Assembly (NCBI GenBank): GCA_021496925.1
Contig: CP053915.1
Span: forward strand, 1,674,001 to 1,738,000
From: Acidovorax sp. YS12
GTDB taxonomy: Bacteria > Pseudomonadota > Gammaproteobacteria > Burkholderiales > Burkholderiaceae_C
DNA length: 64,000 nucleotides
Direction of reading: 5' to 3'
Position 1 is the stretch's first letter. Each line of letters starts with the position of its first letter. Shown here piece by piece: positions 54,039 through 63,394 of this stretch. The notes under the pieces were generated by a model. The model had not been told where the DNA came from and did not search any database. It saw only the letters and a program-made list of their open reading frames with translations. A program made the translations under genes and the position numbers.

Positions 54039-56690
54039 ATGAGTCCAGAAAAGCCCGCTTCCGAAGATTTGCTCCGCAACCTCGAGAGCCATACGCCCAT
54101 GATGCAGCAGTACCTCGCGCTCAAGGCCGGGTACCCCGACACGCTGCTGCTGTACCGCATGGGCGACTTCTACGAGGTGTTCTGGCAGGACGCCGAGAAG
54201 GCCTCGCGGCTGCTCGACATCACGCTGACCCAGCGCGGCCAGTCGGCGGGCCAGCCGGTGCTGATGGCCGGGGTGCCGTTCCATGCGCTGGAGAGCTACC
54301 TGGGCCGCCTGATCAAGATGGGCGAATCGGTGGCGATCGCCGAGCAGGTGGGCGACGTGGCCACGGCCAAGGGCCCGGTGGAGCGCAAGGTGGTGCGCGT
54401 GGTCACCCCCGGCACGCTGACCGACAGCGAGCTGCTGTCGGACAAGAGCGAATCGCTGCTGCTGGCCGTGCACCAGGGCAAGCGCGCGCGCTGCGGCCTG
54501 GCCTGGCTCAGCGTGACGCAGGGGCGCGTGTTCCTGGCCGAATGCACGGTGGAGGAGCTGGGCGGCTGGCTGGCGCGCATCGCCCCGAGCGAGTTGCTGT
54601 ACAGCGGCGGCGCCACCCAGCGCTTCGAGCAGCAATTGCAGCAGTTGCGCCAGAGCGGCGCCTGCACCTGCCCCCTCGCCCCGCGCCCCGACTGGCAGTT
54701 CGACAGCGCCCTGGGCGAGCGCAAGCTGCTCGAAGCCACCGGCGCGGCCACGCTGCAGGCCTGGGGCGCGCAGGATCTGGCGCAGGCCCACGCCGCCGCC
54801 GCCGCGCTGCTGCACTACGCCGAGCACACGCAGGGGCGCCAGCTCACGCACATCCACAGCATCCAGGTGCAGCGCGGCAGCGAACTGATCGACCTGCCCG
54901 CCAGCACGCGCCGCAACCTGGAGCTGGTCAAGACGCTGCGCGGCGAGGATGCGCCTACGCTGTTCTCGCTGCTCGACACCTGCATGACCGGCATGGGCAG
55001 CCGCCTGCTCAAAACCTGGCTGCTGGAGCCCCGGCGCGAGCGCGCCGAGGCCAGCGCCCGCCTGGCCGCCACGCGGGCGCTGCGCGGCGACGCCGCCAGC
55101 GCCGGCCCCGCGCCATGGAGCTGGCTGCGCGAGCAGCTCAAGGGCGTGAGCGACGCCGAGCGCATCACCGCGCGCATCGCGCTGCGCCAGGTGCGCCCGC
55201 GCGAACTCGTTGCGCTGGCCAAAACGCTACAGAAAGCAGAGCTGCTGGCGCAATCCGGACAAGCGCCAGAGCCGTATTTGGCCCAAATCTTCGGCCAGCT
55301 CCAGCCGCCGCCCGAATGCGCCGCGCTGCTGCAGCGCGCGATTTGCGAGGATCCTGCAGCGCTGGTGCGCGACGGCGGCGTGATCGCCAGCGGCTTCGAC
55401 GCCGAGCTGGACGAGCTGCGCGCCATCCAGGGCAACTGCGACGCCTTCCTGCTCGACCTGGAAACGCGCGAGAAAGCGCGCAGCGGCATCCCCAACCTGC
55501 GCGTGCAGTTCAACAAGGTGCACGGCTTCTACATCGAGGTCACCGTCAGCCACCTCGACAAGGTGCCCCATGACTACCGCCGCCGCCAGACGCTGAAGAA
55601 CGCCGAGCGCTTCATCACCCCCGAGCTGAAGGCCTTCGAGGACAAGGCCCTGTCGGCCCAGGAGCGCGCGCTGGCGCGCGAGAAGTGGCTGTACGAGCAG
55701 ATCCTCGACCAGCTCCAGCCGCACGTGCCCGCGCTCACGCGCCTGGCCCACGCGCTGGCCGCGCTGGACGTGCTGTGCACCTTCGCCGAGCGCTCGCTCA
55801 CGCTGGGCTGGTGCGCGCCGCAATTCGTGCCCGAGCCGTGCATCGAGATCGAGGCCGGCCGCCACCCGGTGGTCGAAGCGCGCCTGGCCGAAACGTCCAG
55901 CGGCGCCTTCATCGCCAACCACACGCGCCTGCACGCGCACCAGCGCATGCAGATCATCACCGGCCCGAACATGGGCGGTAAATCGACCTACATGCGCCAG
56001 GTGGCGCTGATCGTGCTGCTGGCCAGCATCGGCAGCCACGTGCCGGCGGCCAACTGCCGCCTCGGCCCCATCGACGCCATCCACACGCGCATCGGCGCGG
56101 CCGACGACCTGGCCAACGCGCAATCGACCTTCATGCTGGAGATGGTGGAGGCGGCGCAGATCCTGCACGCCGCCACGCCGCACAGCCTGGTGCTGATGGA
56201 CGAGATCGGCCGCGGCACCAGCACCTTCGACGGCCTGGCGCTGGCCAGCGGCATCGCCACGCACCTGCACGACAGGACGCGCGCCTTCACGCTGTTCGCC
56301 ACGCACTACTTCGAGCTGACCGAGCTGCCCGCCACGGCGCGCCACGCCGTCAACATGCACGTGAGCGCGGCGGAGAACGGTGCCGACATCGTGTTCCTGC
56401 ACGAGATCCAGGCCGGCCCGGCCAGCCGCAGCTACGGGCTGCAGGTAGCCAAGCTGGCCGGCATGCCCGCCGCCGTGCTGCACCACGCGCGCCACGCCCT
56501 GGCGGCGCTGGAAGAACGCGCCGCCGAAGACGCCCAGCAGGTGGACCTGTTCGCCCCGCCGCCCCCGCCCGAGATGGCCGTGGGCAGCGCCGTGGAAACC
56601 GCCCTGGCGCAGATCAACCCCGACCAGCTCAGCCCGCGCGAGGCGCTGGACGCGCTCTACCAGCTCAAGCGGCTGGCACCTGCTCCCTGA
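54039..56690 (+). CDS. mutS: DNA mismatch repair protein MutS
   Basis: 883 residues, full length. It recognises mismatches with GDFYEVFW (Phe-x-Glu, about residues 42-49) and drives repair by its ATPase: Walker A GPNMGGKSTYMRQ (about 642-654), Walker B LVLMDEIGRGTSTFDG and signature DLANAQSTFMLEM. The C-terminus keeps the helix-turn-helix dimer segment. ATG at 54039. Residues about 395-418 (LAKTLQKAELLAQSGQAPEPYLAQIF) are encoded by a lower-GC patch similar to a family 1 repeat (55221-55290), in frame, in the lever/clamp region, so tolerated. Confidence 0.96.
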   Translation: MSPEKPASEDLLRNLESHTPMMQQYLALKAGYPDTLLLYRMGDFYEVFWQDAEKASRLLDITLTQRGQSAGQPVLMAGVPFHALESYLGRLIKMGESVAIAEQVGDVATAKGPVERKVVRVVTPGTLTDSELLSDKSESLLLAVHQGKRARCGLAWLSVTQGRVFLAECTVEELGGWLARIAPSELLYSGGATQRFEQQLQQLRQSGACTCPLAPRPDWQFDSALGERKLLEATGAATLQAWGAQDLAQAHAAAAALLHYAEHTQGRQLTHIHSIQVQRGSELIDLPASTRRNLELVKTLRGEDAPTLFSLLDTCMTGMGSRLLKTWLLEPRRERAEASARLAATRALRGDAASAGPAPWSWLREQLKGVSDAERITARIALRQVRPRELVALAKTLQKAELLAQSGQAPEPYLAQIFGQLQPPPECAALLQRAICEDPAALVRDGGVIASGFDAELDELRAIQGNCDAFLLDLETREKARSGIPNLRVQFNKVHGFYIEVTVSHLDKVPHDYRRRQTLKNAERFITPELKAFEDKALSAQERALAREKWLYEQILDQLQPHVPALTRLAHALAALDVLCTFAERSLTLGWCAPQFVPEPCIEIEAGRHPVVEARLAETSSGAFIANHTRLHAHQRMQIITGPNMGGKSTYMRQVALIVLLASIGSHVPAANCRLGPIDAIHTRIGAADDLANAQSTFMLEMVEAAQILHAATPHSLVLMDEIGRGTSTFDGLALASGIATHLHDRTRAFTLFATHYFELTELPATARHAVNMHVSAAENGADIVFLHEIQAGPASRSYGLQVAKLAGMPAAVLHHARHALAALEERAAEDAQQVDLFAPPPPPEMAVGSAVETALAQINPDQLSPREALDALYQLKRLAPAP
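55221..55290 (+). repeat. Family 1-like sequence inside mutS
   Basis: GAGCTGCTGGCGC-AATCC-GGACAAGCGCCAGAGCC resembles copies such as the one at 56748. It is less GC-rich than the flanking mutS codons. The frame is kept. Degenerate; could be coincidental. Confidence 0.4.
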
Positions 56691-56747
56691 CATCCGCCGC
56701 GCCATGGCGCCGGGAACAGAGGGCGTCATGCGCGGCAAAGCCATGGC

Positions 56748-56803
56748 GCTATTCAAAGCATAGCTTTCAGCGCTTGCCAGACAAGGGCTAGAGGCCAATT
56801 CGT
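56748..56803. repeat. Family 1 dispersed inverted repeat, copy 12
   Basis: GCATAGCTTTCAGCGCTTGCC and AGACAAGGGCTAGAGGCCAAT, downstream of mutS. The following 56804-56959 is AT-rich (AATGAAATAAATAATC, TTAAAGCAATTGC) and probably carries the chemoreceptor promoter, which I could not place. Confidence 0.65.
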
Positions 56804-56959
56804 CCCCATTCCTGCCGGGCCGGCCGGGCTGCATTCGCGCCCCAATGAAATAAATAATCTATTGGCCTAATTAAAGCAATTGCTAGTTTCACGGACGCAG
56901 CCTTACGGTATGTACTCTTACGATCGGCCGTTTGATAAAAATTCACAATCGAGACATCC

Positions 56960-59017
56960 ATGCCCCCCCTGCTCCCCCGCGCCAGCGACGGCGCGCCCCT
57001 GGCGCACCCGCACGCCGACGGCTCCGGCTTCTTCCAGTACCACGGCATATGGGCCCCTGGCGTACGGGCCTTCCGCCGCCTGCGTTTCATGTCCAAGGCC
57101 GCGATCATTTCGCTGGCCTTCATGCTGCCGCTGCTCGCCCTGGTGGGCTGGCTGCTGCTGGCCAACTTCGACAACACCATGCAGGAGCGCAAGGACGCCA
57201 CGCGCCAGCACGTGGAGGTGGCGCACGGCGTGCTGGCCTGGGCCCATGCCCAGGAGCAGGCGGGCACGCTCACGCGCGAACAGGCGCAGCAGCAGGCGCT
57301 GCGCCTGATCGAGAAGCTGCGCTACGAGCGGCAGGAATATTTCTGGATCAACGACCTGCACCCGCGCATGGTCATGCACCCCTTCAAGCCCGAGCTGAAC
57401 GGCCAGGACGTGGGCGGCCTCAAGGACCCGAACGGCCTGGCGCTGTTCAGCGCCTTCGCCGACATGGTGCGCCGCAACGGCCAGGGCTTCGTGCCCTACC
57501 AGTGGCCCAAGCCGGGCAGCGACACGCCGGTGGACAAGGTCTCCTACGTGCTCGGCTTCGCGCCCTGGGGCTGGGTGATCGGCTCGGGCATCTACGTCGA
57601 TGACGTGCAGCAGGTCCTGCTGCGCCGGCTGGCCTGGACGGGCTCGTGCGTGCTCGCCACGCTGCTGGTGGCGGGCTACCTGTTCCTGAGCTTCTACCGC
57701 GTGATGGACGGCGGCCTGCGCGAGACGCGCCGCCACCTGCGCGCCATGACGAACGGCGACCTGACCACCTCCCCCGAACCCTGGGGCAGCGACGAGGCCG
57801 CCGACCTGATGGTGGAGCTGCACAAGATGCAGGACGCACTGCGCGGCATGGTCTGGCGCGTGCGCCGCTCGGGCGAGGAGATCGTGCACACGGCCACCGA
57901 GATCGCCAGCGGCGCCATGGACCTGTCGCGCCGCACCGAGGCGGCGGCGGCAAGCCTGGAGGAGTCGGCGGCGTCGATGGAGGAGATCGCCTCTACGGTG
58001 AACAACAGCACCGAGCACGTGCAGGAGGCATCGCAGATGGCGCGCCACAACGCCGAGATGGCGACGGACGGCGGACGCGTCATGCAGGAGGTGGTGCAGA
58101 CCATGGAGGGCATCCGCGCCTCGTCGGCCAAGATCGCCGAGATCATCGCCACCATCGACGGCATCGCCTTCCAGACCAACCTGCTGGCGCTGAACGCTGC
58201 CGTCGAAGCCGCGCGCGCGGGCGAGCAGGGGCGCGGCTTCGCCGTGGTGGCCACCGAGGTGCGCAACCTCGCGGGCCTGAGCGCCGCGGCGGCGCGCGAG
58301 ATCAAGGCCCTCATCGGCAGCAGCGTGGAGCAGATCGCCAGCGGCGCGCAGGTGGTGCGCAAGGCCGGCGCCACCATCGAGGACATCGTGGCATCGTCGC
58401 AGCACGTCAACCAGCTGCTGGGCGAAATCGCCACCGGCGCGCGCGAGCAGAACCAGGGCATCGCCCAGATCGGCCAGGCCGTGCAGCAGCTCGACCAGAT
58501 GACGCAGCAGAACGCCGCGCTGGTCGAGGAGACAGCGGCCGCATCGTCGGCCATGCAGGAGCAGGCCCACACCCTGGCCGTGGAGGTGGCGCACTTCAAG
58601 ATGCCCGCCCACGTGAACGAACGCATGACGCAGGACGACGCGCGCCTGGCGCTGGAGCGCCGCGAGGGCTTCGACTTCGACCAGGCCATCGAGGCCCACC
58701 GCCTGTGGAAGGTGAAGCTGCGCCAGGCCATCGCCAACCACGAACAACTCGACGCCGACACCATTTGCCGCGACGACCGCTGTCCGCTGGGCCAGTGGCT
58801 GCACGGCGATGGCGGCCAGCGCTGGGGCGGGCGCCCGCTGTTCACGCAACTGCTGCAGAAGCACGCCGCCTTCCACCAGCGCGCGGGCAGCGTGGCGCGC
58901 AAGATCAACGCCGGCCAGTACACCGACGCCGACCAGCTGATCGGCGCGGGCTCGGACTTCGCGCAGGTCTCGCTGGAAGTGACCACGCTGCTGGCCAGTG
59001 CCAAGCGCAGCCTGTGA
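56960..59017 (+). CDS. Methyl-accepting chemotaxis protein with C-terminal CZB domain
   Basis: 685 residues. A 45-residue cytoplasmic N-terminal tail precedes TM1 (AIISLAFMLPLLALVGWLLL), then a periplasmic single-Cache domain (EEQAG-type helix, YFWINDLHPRMVMHPF, GWVIGSGIYVDDV) and TM2. HAMP follows (about 250-300), then the signalling hairpin with tip DGIAFQTNLLALNAAVEAARAGEQGRGFAVVA (about 398-430). The C-terminal CZB (chemoreceptor zinc-binding) domain is about 570-650: FDFDQAIEAHRLWKVKLRQAI and CRDDRCPLGQWLHGDGGQRW (Cys in CPLGQWL, His nearby). CZB domains sense zinc or hypochlorite. Ligand of the Cache domain unknown. Confidence 0.93.
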   Translation: MPPLLPRASDGAPLAHPHADGSGFFQYHGIWAPGVRAFRRLRFMSKAAIISLAFMLPLLALVGWLLLANFDNTMQERKDATRQHVEVAHGVLAWAHAQEQAGTLTREQAQQQALRLIEKLRYERQEYFWINDLHPRMVMHPFKPELNGQDVGGLKDPNGLALFSAFADMVRRNGQGFVPYQWPKPGSDTPVDKVSYVLGFAPWGWVIGSGIYVDDVQQVLLRRLAWTGSCVLATLLVAGYLFLSFYRVMDGGLRETRRHLRAMTNGDLTTSPEPWGSDEAADLMVELHKMQDALRGMVWRVRRSGEEIVHTATEIASGAMDLSRRTEAAAASLEESAASMEEIASTVNNSTEHVQEASQMARHNAEMATDGGRVMQEVVQTMEGIRASSAKIAEIIATIDGIAFQTNLLALNAAVEAARAGEQGRGFAVVATEVRNLAGLSAAAAREIKALIGSSVEQIASGAQVVRKAGATIEDIVASSQHVNQLLGEIATGAREQNQGIAQIGQAVQQLDQMTQQNAALVEETAAASSAMQEQAHTLAVEVAHFKMPAHVNERMTQDDARLALERREGFDFDQAIEAHRLWKVKLRQAIANHEQLDADTICRDDRCPLGQWLHGDGGQRWGGRPLFTQLLQKHAAFHQRAGSVARKINAGQYTDADQLIGAGSDFAQVSLEVTTLLASAKRSL

Positions 59018-59035
59018 GCGCCGTGGAGGCATGGC

Positions 59036-59091
59036 AGCGAAAATGGCCTCCAGCCCTTTGCTGGCCTGCGCGGGAAGCTATCATTCTTGAG
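59036..59091. repeat. Family 1 dispersed inverted repeat, copy 13
   Basis: ATGGCCTCCAGCCCTTTGC and CTGGCCTGCGCGGGAAGCTATCATT, between the chemoreceptor and hydrolase genes; one arm degenerate. Confidence 0.55.
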
Positions 59092-59143
59092 TTCCGGGGC
59101 CCGTCCCCCGGAACCCCCATGCACTCCCCGCCCGGCCCATGCC

Positions 59144-59950
59144 ATGACCTCCATCGTCTTCTCGCACGCCAATAGCTTCCCGGCCAGCACCTACCGCGTG
59201 CTGTTCAGCCACCTGCGCCAGCGCGGCTTCGAGGTCAGCGCGGTCGAGCGCTACGGCCACGACGCGCAATACCCCGTCACCAGCAACTGGCCCCACCTGG
59301 TGCAGCAACTGGCCGACTTCGCCGCCGCGCAGCAGCAGCGCACCGGGCAGCGCGCCTTCCTGGTGGGGCACTCGCTGGGCGGCTTCCTCAGCGCCATGGC
59401 CGCCGCGCGGCACCCGGAGCTGGCGCGCGGCGTGGTGCTGATCGACTCGCCCCTGATCGGCGGCTGGCGCGCCAGCGCCCTGGGCGTGGCCAAGCACACG
59501 CAGGTGGTGGGCGCCGTCTCGCCCGGGCGCGTGAGCCGCGCGCGGCGCAACACCTGGGCCAGCACGCAGGAGGCGCTGGAGCACTTTCGCCGCAAGAAGG
59601 CCTTTGCCCGCTGGGACGCCGAGGTGCTGCAGGACTACGTGACCCACTGCCTGGACGACGACGCGCACGGCAAGCGCGTGCTCGCCTTCGACCGTGCCGT
59701 GGAAACGCAGATCTACAACACCCTGCCGCACAACCTGGCGCATCTGCTGCGCCAGCACCCGCTGCGCTGCCGCGCCGCCTTCATCGGCGGGCGCGACTCG
59801 GTGGAAATGCGCCAGGTGGGCATGGCGATGACACGGCGCATCACCGAGGGCCGCATCATGATGCTCGACGGCACCCATCTGTTCCCGATGGAGCAGCCCG
59901 CCGCCACGGCCGCCGCCATCGAGGCGGCGGTGCTGAACCTCGCGGGCTGA
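59144..59950 (+). CDS. Alpha/beta hydrolase
   Basis: 268 residues. It opens with TSIVFSHANSFPASTYRVLFSHLRQRG. The nucleophile Ser is in LVGHSLGGFLSAM (about residue 88), the acid probably in IGGRDSVEMRQ and the His in DGTHLFPMEQP. No signal peptide, so cytoplasmic. The substrate is unknown; relatives include esterases, lactonases and C-C hydrolases. It is probably followed independently by the MpaB-family gene, 130 bp away. The start is chosen at 59144 to begin at the first beta strand. Confidence 0.87.
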   Translation: MTSIVFSHANSFPASTYRVLFSHLRQRGFEVSAVERYGHDAQYPVTSNWPHLVQQLADFAAAQQQRTGQRAFLVGHSLGGFLSAMAAARHPELARGVVLIDSPLIGGWRASALGVAKHTQVVGAVSPGRVSRARRNTWASTQEALEHFRRKKAFARWDAEVLQDYVTHCLDDDAHGKRVLAFDRAVETQIYNTLPHNLAHLLRQHPLRCRAAFIGGRDSVEMRQVGMAMTRRITEGRIMMLDGTHLFPMEQPAATAAAIEAAVLNLAG

Positions 59951-60080
59951 CCTGCCGCCAGCGGCAAAAAAATCGTGGTGTACGCCACGGCCGCCGCCGT
60001 TCCCCTACACTGGGTAGTATCGTTACAGCACGATACACATTGCCATTGCTGCGCTGGACGCCCCCACCCAAGGAGCCCCC

Positions 60081-61550
60081 ATGACGGATGCCCAACTGCG
60101 CGCTGCCAACGAGGCGGAACTCAACGCCATGCAGCTCGACACCGATCCGCTGGCCGACGACACCATCGCCCGCATCCTCGGCCCCTGGCCCGCGGGCATG
60201 CCCGAACCGGACGCCCCGCAGTGGCAGGCCATCGCCACCGTGAACCGGGTCATCGCCCAATGGACCGACAACGCCAGCCTGCACACCTGGCAGCCCGGCG
60301 ACGACGTGCCGGCCCCCATCGCCCAGGCCCTGCGCGACTACGTGGACGCGGCGCAGGCCCTGCCCCCGTGGGCCGACGCGCGCAAGATCGCCCGCGCCGA
60401 GCAGCTGTTCATGGAACACGGCGCGCTGTCGTGCCTGCTGCTGTTCTGCGCCAGCCTGCCCGAGTGCTATGTGATTCCGGACCTCTCGGCCGTGCTCCAT
60501 ACCTCGGGCCAGCTGGAGCAGCACACCGAGTACCGCATCCGCGCCACCGCCGCCATGATCTTCCCGGTGATGCTGCACGGCGGCCTGACGCGGCCCCAGG
60601 GCTGCGGCGTGGCCCAGGTGCTGAAGGTGCGCCTCATCCACGCCACCATCCGCAACCTGATCCTGCACGGCAATCCCCAGGATGCCGGGGGGCGCCTCCG
60701 GTCGGGGCAGGTCCCGGCGCTGGCGCTGCAGGCCGGCGTCCCCGTGACCATGTACGGCGCCATGTACGCACGCGGCTGGAACCTCGCGCAGCAGGGCGCG
60801 CCGTGCAACCAGGAGGAGCAGGCCTACACCCTGCTGACCTTCGGCTACGTGTTCCTGCGCGGCATGCGGCGCCTGGGCATCGGCCTGCCGCCGGCCGATG
60901 AGGAGGCATTCCTGCACGCCTGGAACGTGATCGGCCACATTCTCGGCATCGACAACGCGCTGATGGTGCACAACATGCACCAGGGCGCGTCGCTGATGGC
61001 GCAGATGCAGGAGCGCGGCCGGGCCAGCCCCGTCACTCCGGATCCGCGCCCCGCGCTGGGCCAGGCCCTGATGCAGACCATGGCCCAGGCCATTCCATGG
61101 GGGCCGGCCAAGGCCTTTCCGCCCCTCATGACGCACTACCTGTGCGGCACGCAAACCGCGCAGGACCTGGGCATCGACACCCGCGCCGTCCCCTGGACCA
61201 GCAAGCTCCTGTTCCATGGCCTGCTGGGCACCGCGCGGGCCATCGACCGGCTGGTGCGCCTCCTGCTGCCGCGCTTTTCCCTCACTCGCATGCTGGCCCG
61301 CGCGGTGAGCTACCAGTTCATGAGCCGCCTGCTCATGAGCCAGACACGCCCCCTGCAGTTGCCCGAGCAGCTGCTCAACCCCATGCAGGAAGCCGTCGCC
61401 AGCTGGAGCGACGACCCGCGCGCGCCCGCCTGGGTCAACCGCCTGGAAGACCGGCTGACCACCACCGGCACCTGGCGCCTGCACACCGCCACGGCAGCGC
61501 GGCCTCAGCCGCAGGGCGCGGCCCACACCGCACCACAGACCCCCGCTTGA
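60081..61550 (+). CDS. MpaB/latex-clearing-protein family oxygenase (DUF2236)
   Basis: 489 residues with GAGCC before the ATG at 60081. It is almost all alpha-helical, like MpaB/Lcp-type b-type-cytochrome oxygenases. The likely heme region is KVRLIHATIRNLIL (about 190-203, with the His), preceded by RATAAMIFPVMLHGG and later EEQAYTLLTFGYVFLRGMRRLG. Family members cleave isoprenoid double bonds or oxidise aromatic groups. Lcp secretion signals are absent here, so this one is intracellular. The biological role in this organism is unknown. Confidence 0.8.
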   Translation: MTDAQLRAANEAELNAMQLDTDPLADDTIARILGPWPAGMPEPDAPQWQAIATVNRVIAQWTDNASLHTWQPGDDVPAPIAQALRDYVDAAQALPPWADARKIARAEQLFMEHGALSCLLLFCASLPECYVIPDLSAVLHTSGQLEQHTEYRIRATAAMIFPVMLHGGLTRPQGCGVAQVLKVRLIHATIRNLILHGNPQDAGGRLRSGQVPALALQAGVPVTMYGAMYARGWNLAQQGAPCNQEEQAYTLLTFGYVFLRGMRRLGIGLPPADEEAFLHAWNVIGHILGIDNALMVHNMHQGASLMAQMQERGRASPVTPDPRPALGQALMQTMAQAIPWGPAKAFPPLMTHYLCGTQTAQDLGIDTRAVPWTSKLLFHGLLGTARAIDRLVRLLLPRFSLTRMLARAVSYQFMSRLLMSQTRPLQLPEQLLNPMQEAVASWSDDPRAPAWVNRLEDRLTTTGTWRLHTATAARPQPQGAAHTAPQTPA

Positions 61551-61555
61551 ACCAC

Positions 61556-63385
61556 GTGCCAGCCCTCCCCCCCTTCGCTCTGCAGCGCAGCGGCGCACCG
61601 CGCCGCCCCCGCGTTCGACGCGGACGGCGCGGCTGGGCCCTGCTGTGGCTGGGATGGCTGTGGCTCCTGTGCGGAGCCGCCCTGGCGCAAACCAGCCCCG
61701 CGCCCGCCGAACGCCCGCCCGCGCTGCTGGCCGATGCCGCGGGCAGCGTGGCGCTGTGGCCCGCCATCACGCTGTGGGCGGACGCTTCGGCACAGGCAAC
61801 GCCCGAACAGGCACTGGCGCAGCTGCCGGCCTTTGAAGCGCCCAAGGCCGGCTCCACCCTGGGGGTGCGCCAGGACGCGGTGTGGCTGTACGCCAGCGTG
61901 GCCGTGGACCCCGCATCGGCGGGCCGCTGGACCCTGGACATCAACCACCCGGACCTGAACCGCATCGACGTTTACGTGCTGCAAGGCAGCCGCCTGCTGC
62001 GCCACGTGGCCCTGGGCACCGAAATCCCGCGCGCCGAACGCCCCTTGCGCGTACGCACCCCGGCGGTGGAGCTGGCGCTGCAGCCCGGCCAGCGCTACGC
62101 GCTGCTGCTGCGCGTGCAAACGCGCGGCGCCATGATCCTGCCGATCACGCTCAACACCCCTCCGGCCATGCTGGAGCGCGCGCTGAACGAGCACATCCTG
62201 CAAGGCGTGCTGACGGGGCTGGCGCTGTGCCTCATCCTCTACAGCCTGGCCCAGTGGATGAGCCTGCGCGAGCCCCTGTTCCTGCAATACGCGCTGATGA
62301 CCACCGGCAGCGTGCTGTATTCGCTGCATTTCTTCGGCATTGGCCAGCAGTACCTGTGGGGCCACAGCCCCTGGCTGACCGACCATGCCGTGGGGCTGTC
62401 CTCGCTCATGGCCCTGGGGGGCAGCTTTCTGTTCATGAGCCAGGCAGTGGCGGGGGACGTTCCGCACAGCCGCTTTCTCCGGTTCATGCGCATGGGGGCG
62501 GTGGGTGCTGCAGCCCTGTGCCTGGCCCATGCCCTGGATCTGCTCAGCCTCAAGCAGGTGGCGATGGCCGTGAGTCTCCTGGGGCCCATGCCCGCCCTGC
62601 TGTCCCTGCCCGGGGCGCTGCGGCGCGCGCGGTCTGGCGACCCCATCGGCACCACCCTGCTGGTGGCCTGGTTCATCTATGGAGCCGGCGCGGCGGTCAG
62701 CATCGGGGTCATCAACGGCGCCATCCCCGTGAACTTCTGGAGCATGCACTCGTTCCAGATCTCCGCGACGGTGGACATGCTGCTGTTCATGCGGGTGCTG
62801 GGCCTGCGCACCCAGGCGCTGCGCGTGGCGGCCCTGCATGCGCGCCAGGAGCGCGACGCCCTGCACTCCCTGGCGCACAGCGACGCCCTGACCGGCCTGC
62901 CCAACCGGCGCGCGCTGCAGGCCGCGCTGGCGTCGGCGCTCGCCCACGTGGGCCCCGACAACCTGCTGGCGGTCTACATCCTGGACCTGGACGGGTTCAA
63001 GCCCGTCAACGACCTGTACGGCCACGACGTCGGCGACGAACTGCTGGTCGCGGCCACGCACCGCCTGCAGGACACGCTGCGCCAGAGCGACCTGATCGCG
63101 CGCCTGGGCGGCGACGAATTCGTGGTGGTGACCGGACAGCTGCAAAGCCCGCAGCAGGCCCACGACCTGGGGCAAAAGCTGCTCGACGCCTTCCATGCGC
63201 CCTTCGCGCTGGACACCGTGCAGATCAAGGTCGGCCTGACCATCGGCTACGCCATGGCCCCCGAAGACAGCATGGACGCCGCCACCTTGCTCAAGCTGGC
63301 CGACGCCGCCATGTACAGCGGCAAGCAAAGCGGCAAGTTCTGCCTGCGCCGCAACCGTGGCGACCTGGCCTTGTCTTCGGCTTGA
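61556..63385 (+). CDS. Diguanylate cyclase with 7TMR-DISM sensor
   Basis: About 609 residues. The frame continues upstream through the neighbouring gene, so the start is inferred: GTG at 61556, 5 bp after the MpaB stop (TTG at 61547 is an alternative). A signal peptide (WALLWLGWLWLLCGAALAQ) precedes the extracellular 7TMR-DISM-ED2 domain (about 60-200: WLYASVAVDPAS, LDINHPDLNRIDVYVLQG). Seven membrane helices follow (about 205-400), then a coiled coil and a GGDEF domain with RLGGDEFVVVTG (about 518) and LTGLPNRRALQA. It makes cyclic di-GMP in response to an extracellular ligand, possibly a carbohydrate. Confidence 0.9.
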   Translation: MPALPPFALQRSGAPRRPRVRRGRRGWALLWLGWLWLLCGAALAQTSPAPAERPPALLADAAGSVALWPAITLWADASAQATPEQALAQLPAFEAPKAGSTLGVRQDAVWLYASVAVDPASAGRWTLDINHPDLNRIDVYVLQGSRLLRHVALGTEIPRAERPLRVRTPAVELALQPGQRYALLLRVQTRGAMILPITLNTPPAMLERALNEHILQGVLTGLALCLILYSLAQWMSLREPLFLQYALMTTGSVLYSLHFFGIGQQYLWGHSPWLTDHAVGLSSLMALGGSFLFMSQAVAGDVPHSRFLRFMRMGAVGAAALCLAHALDLLSLKQVAMAVSLLGPMPALLSLPGALRRARSGDPIGTTLLVAWFIYGAGAAVSIGVINGAIPVNFWSMHSFQISATVDMLLFMRVLGLRTQALRVAALHARQERDALHSLAHSDALTGLPNRRALQAALASALAHVGPDNLLAVYILDLDGFKPVNDLYGHDVGDELLVAATHRLQDTLRQSDLIARLGGDEFVVVTGQLQSPQQAHDLGQKLLDAFHAPFALDTVQIKVGLTIGYAMAPEDSMDAATLLKLADAAMYSGKQSGKFCLRRNRGDLALSSA

Positions 63386-63394
63386 GCAGGAACG

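Noticed and set aside
56880..56959. Sigma-28 (flagellar) promoter before the chemoreceptor
   Set aside because: TAAAGCAA and GCCGTTTG occur but not at the required spacing or match; not supportable.
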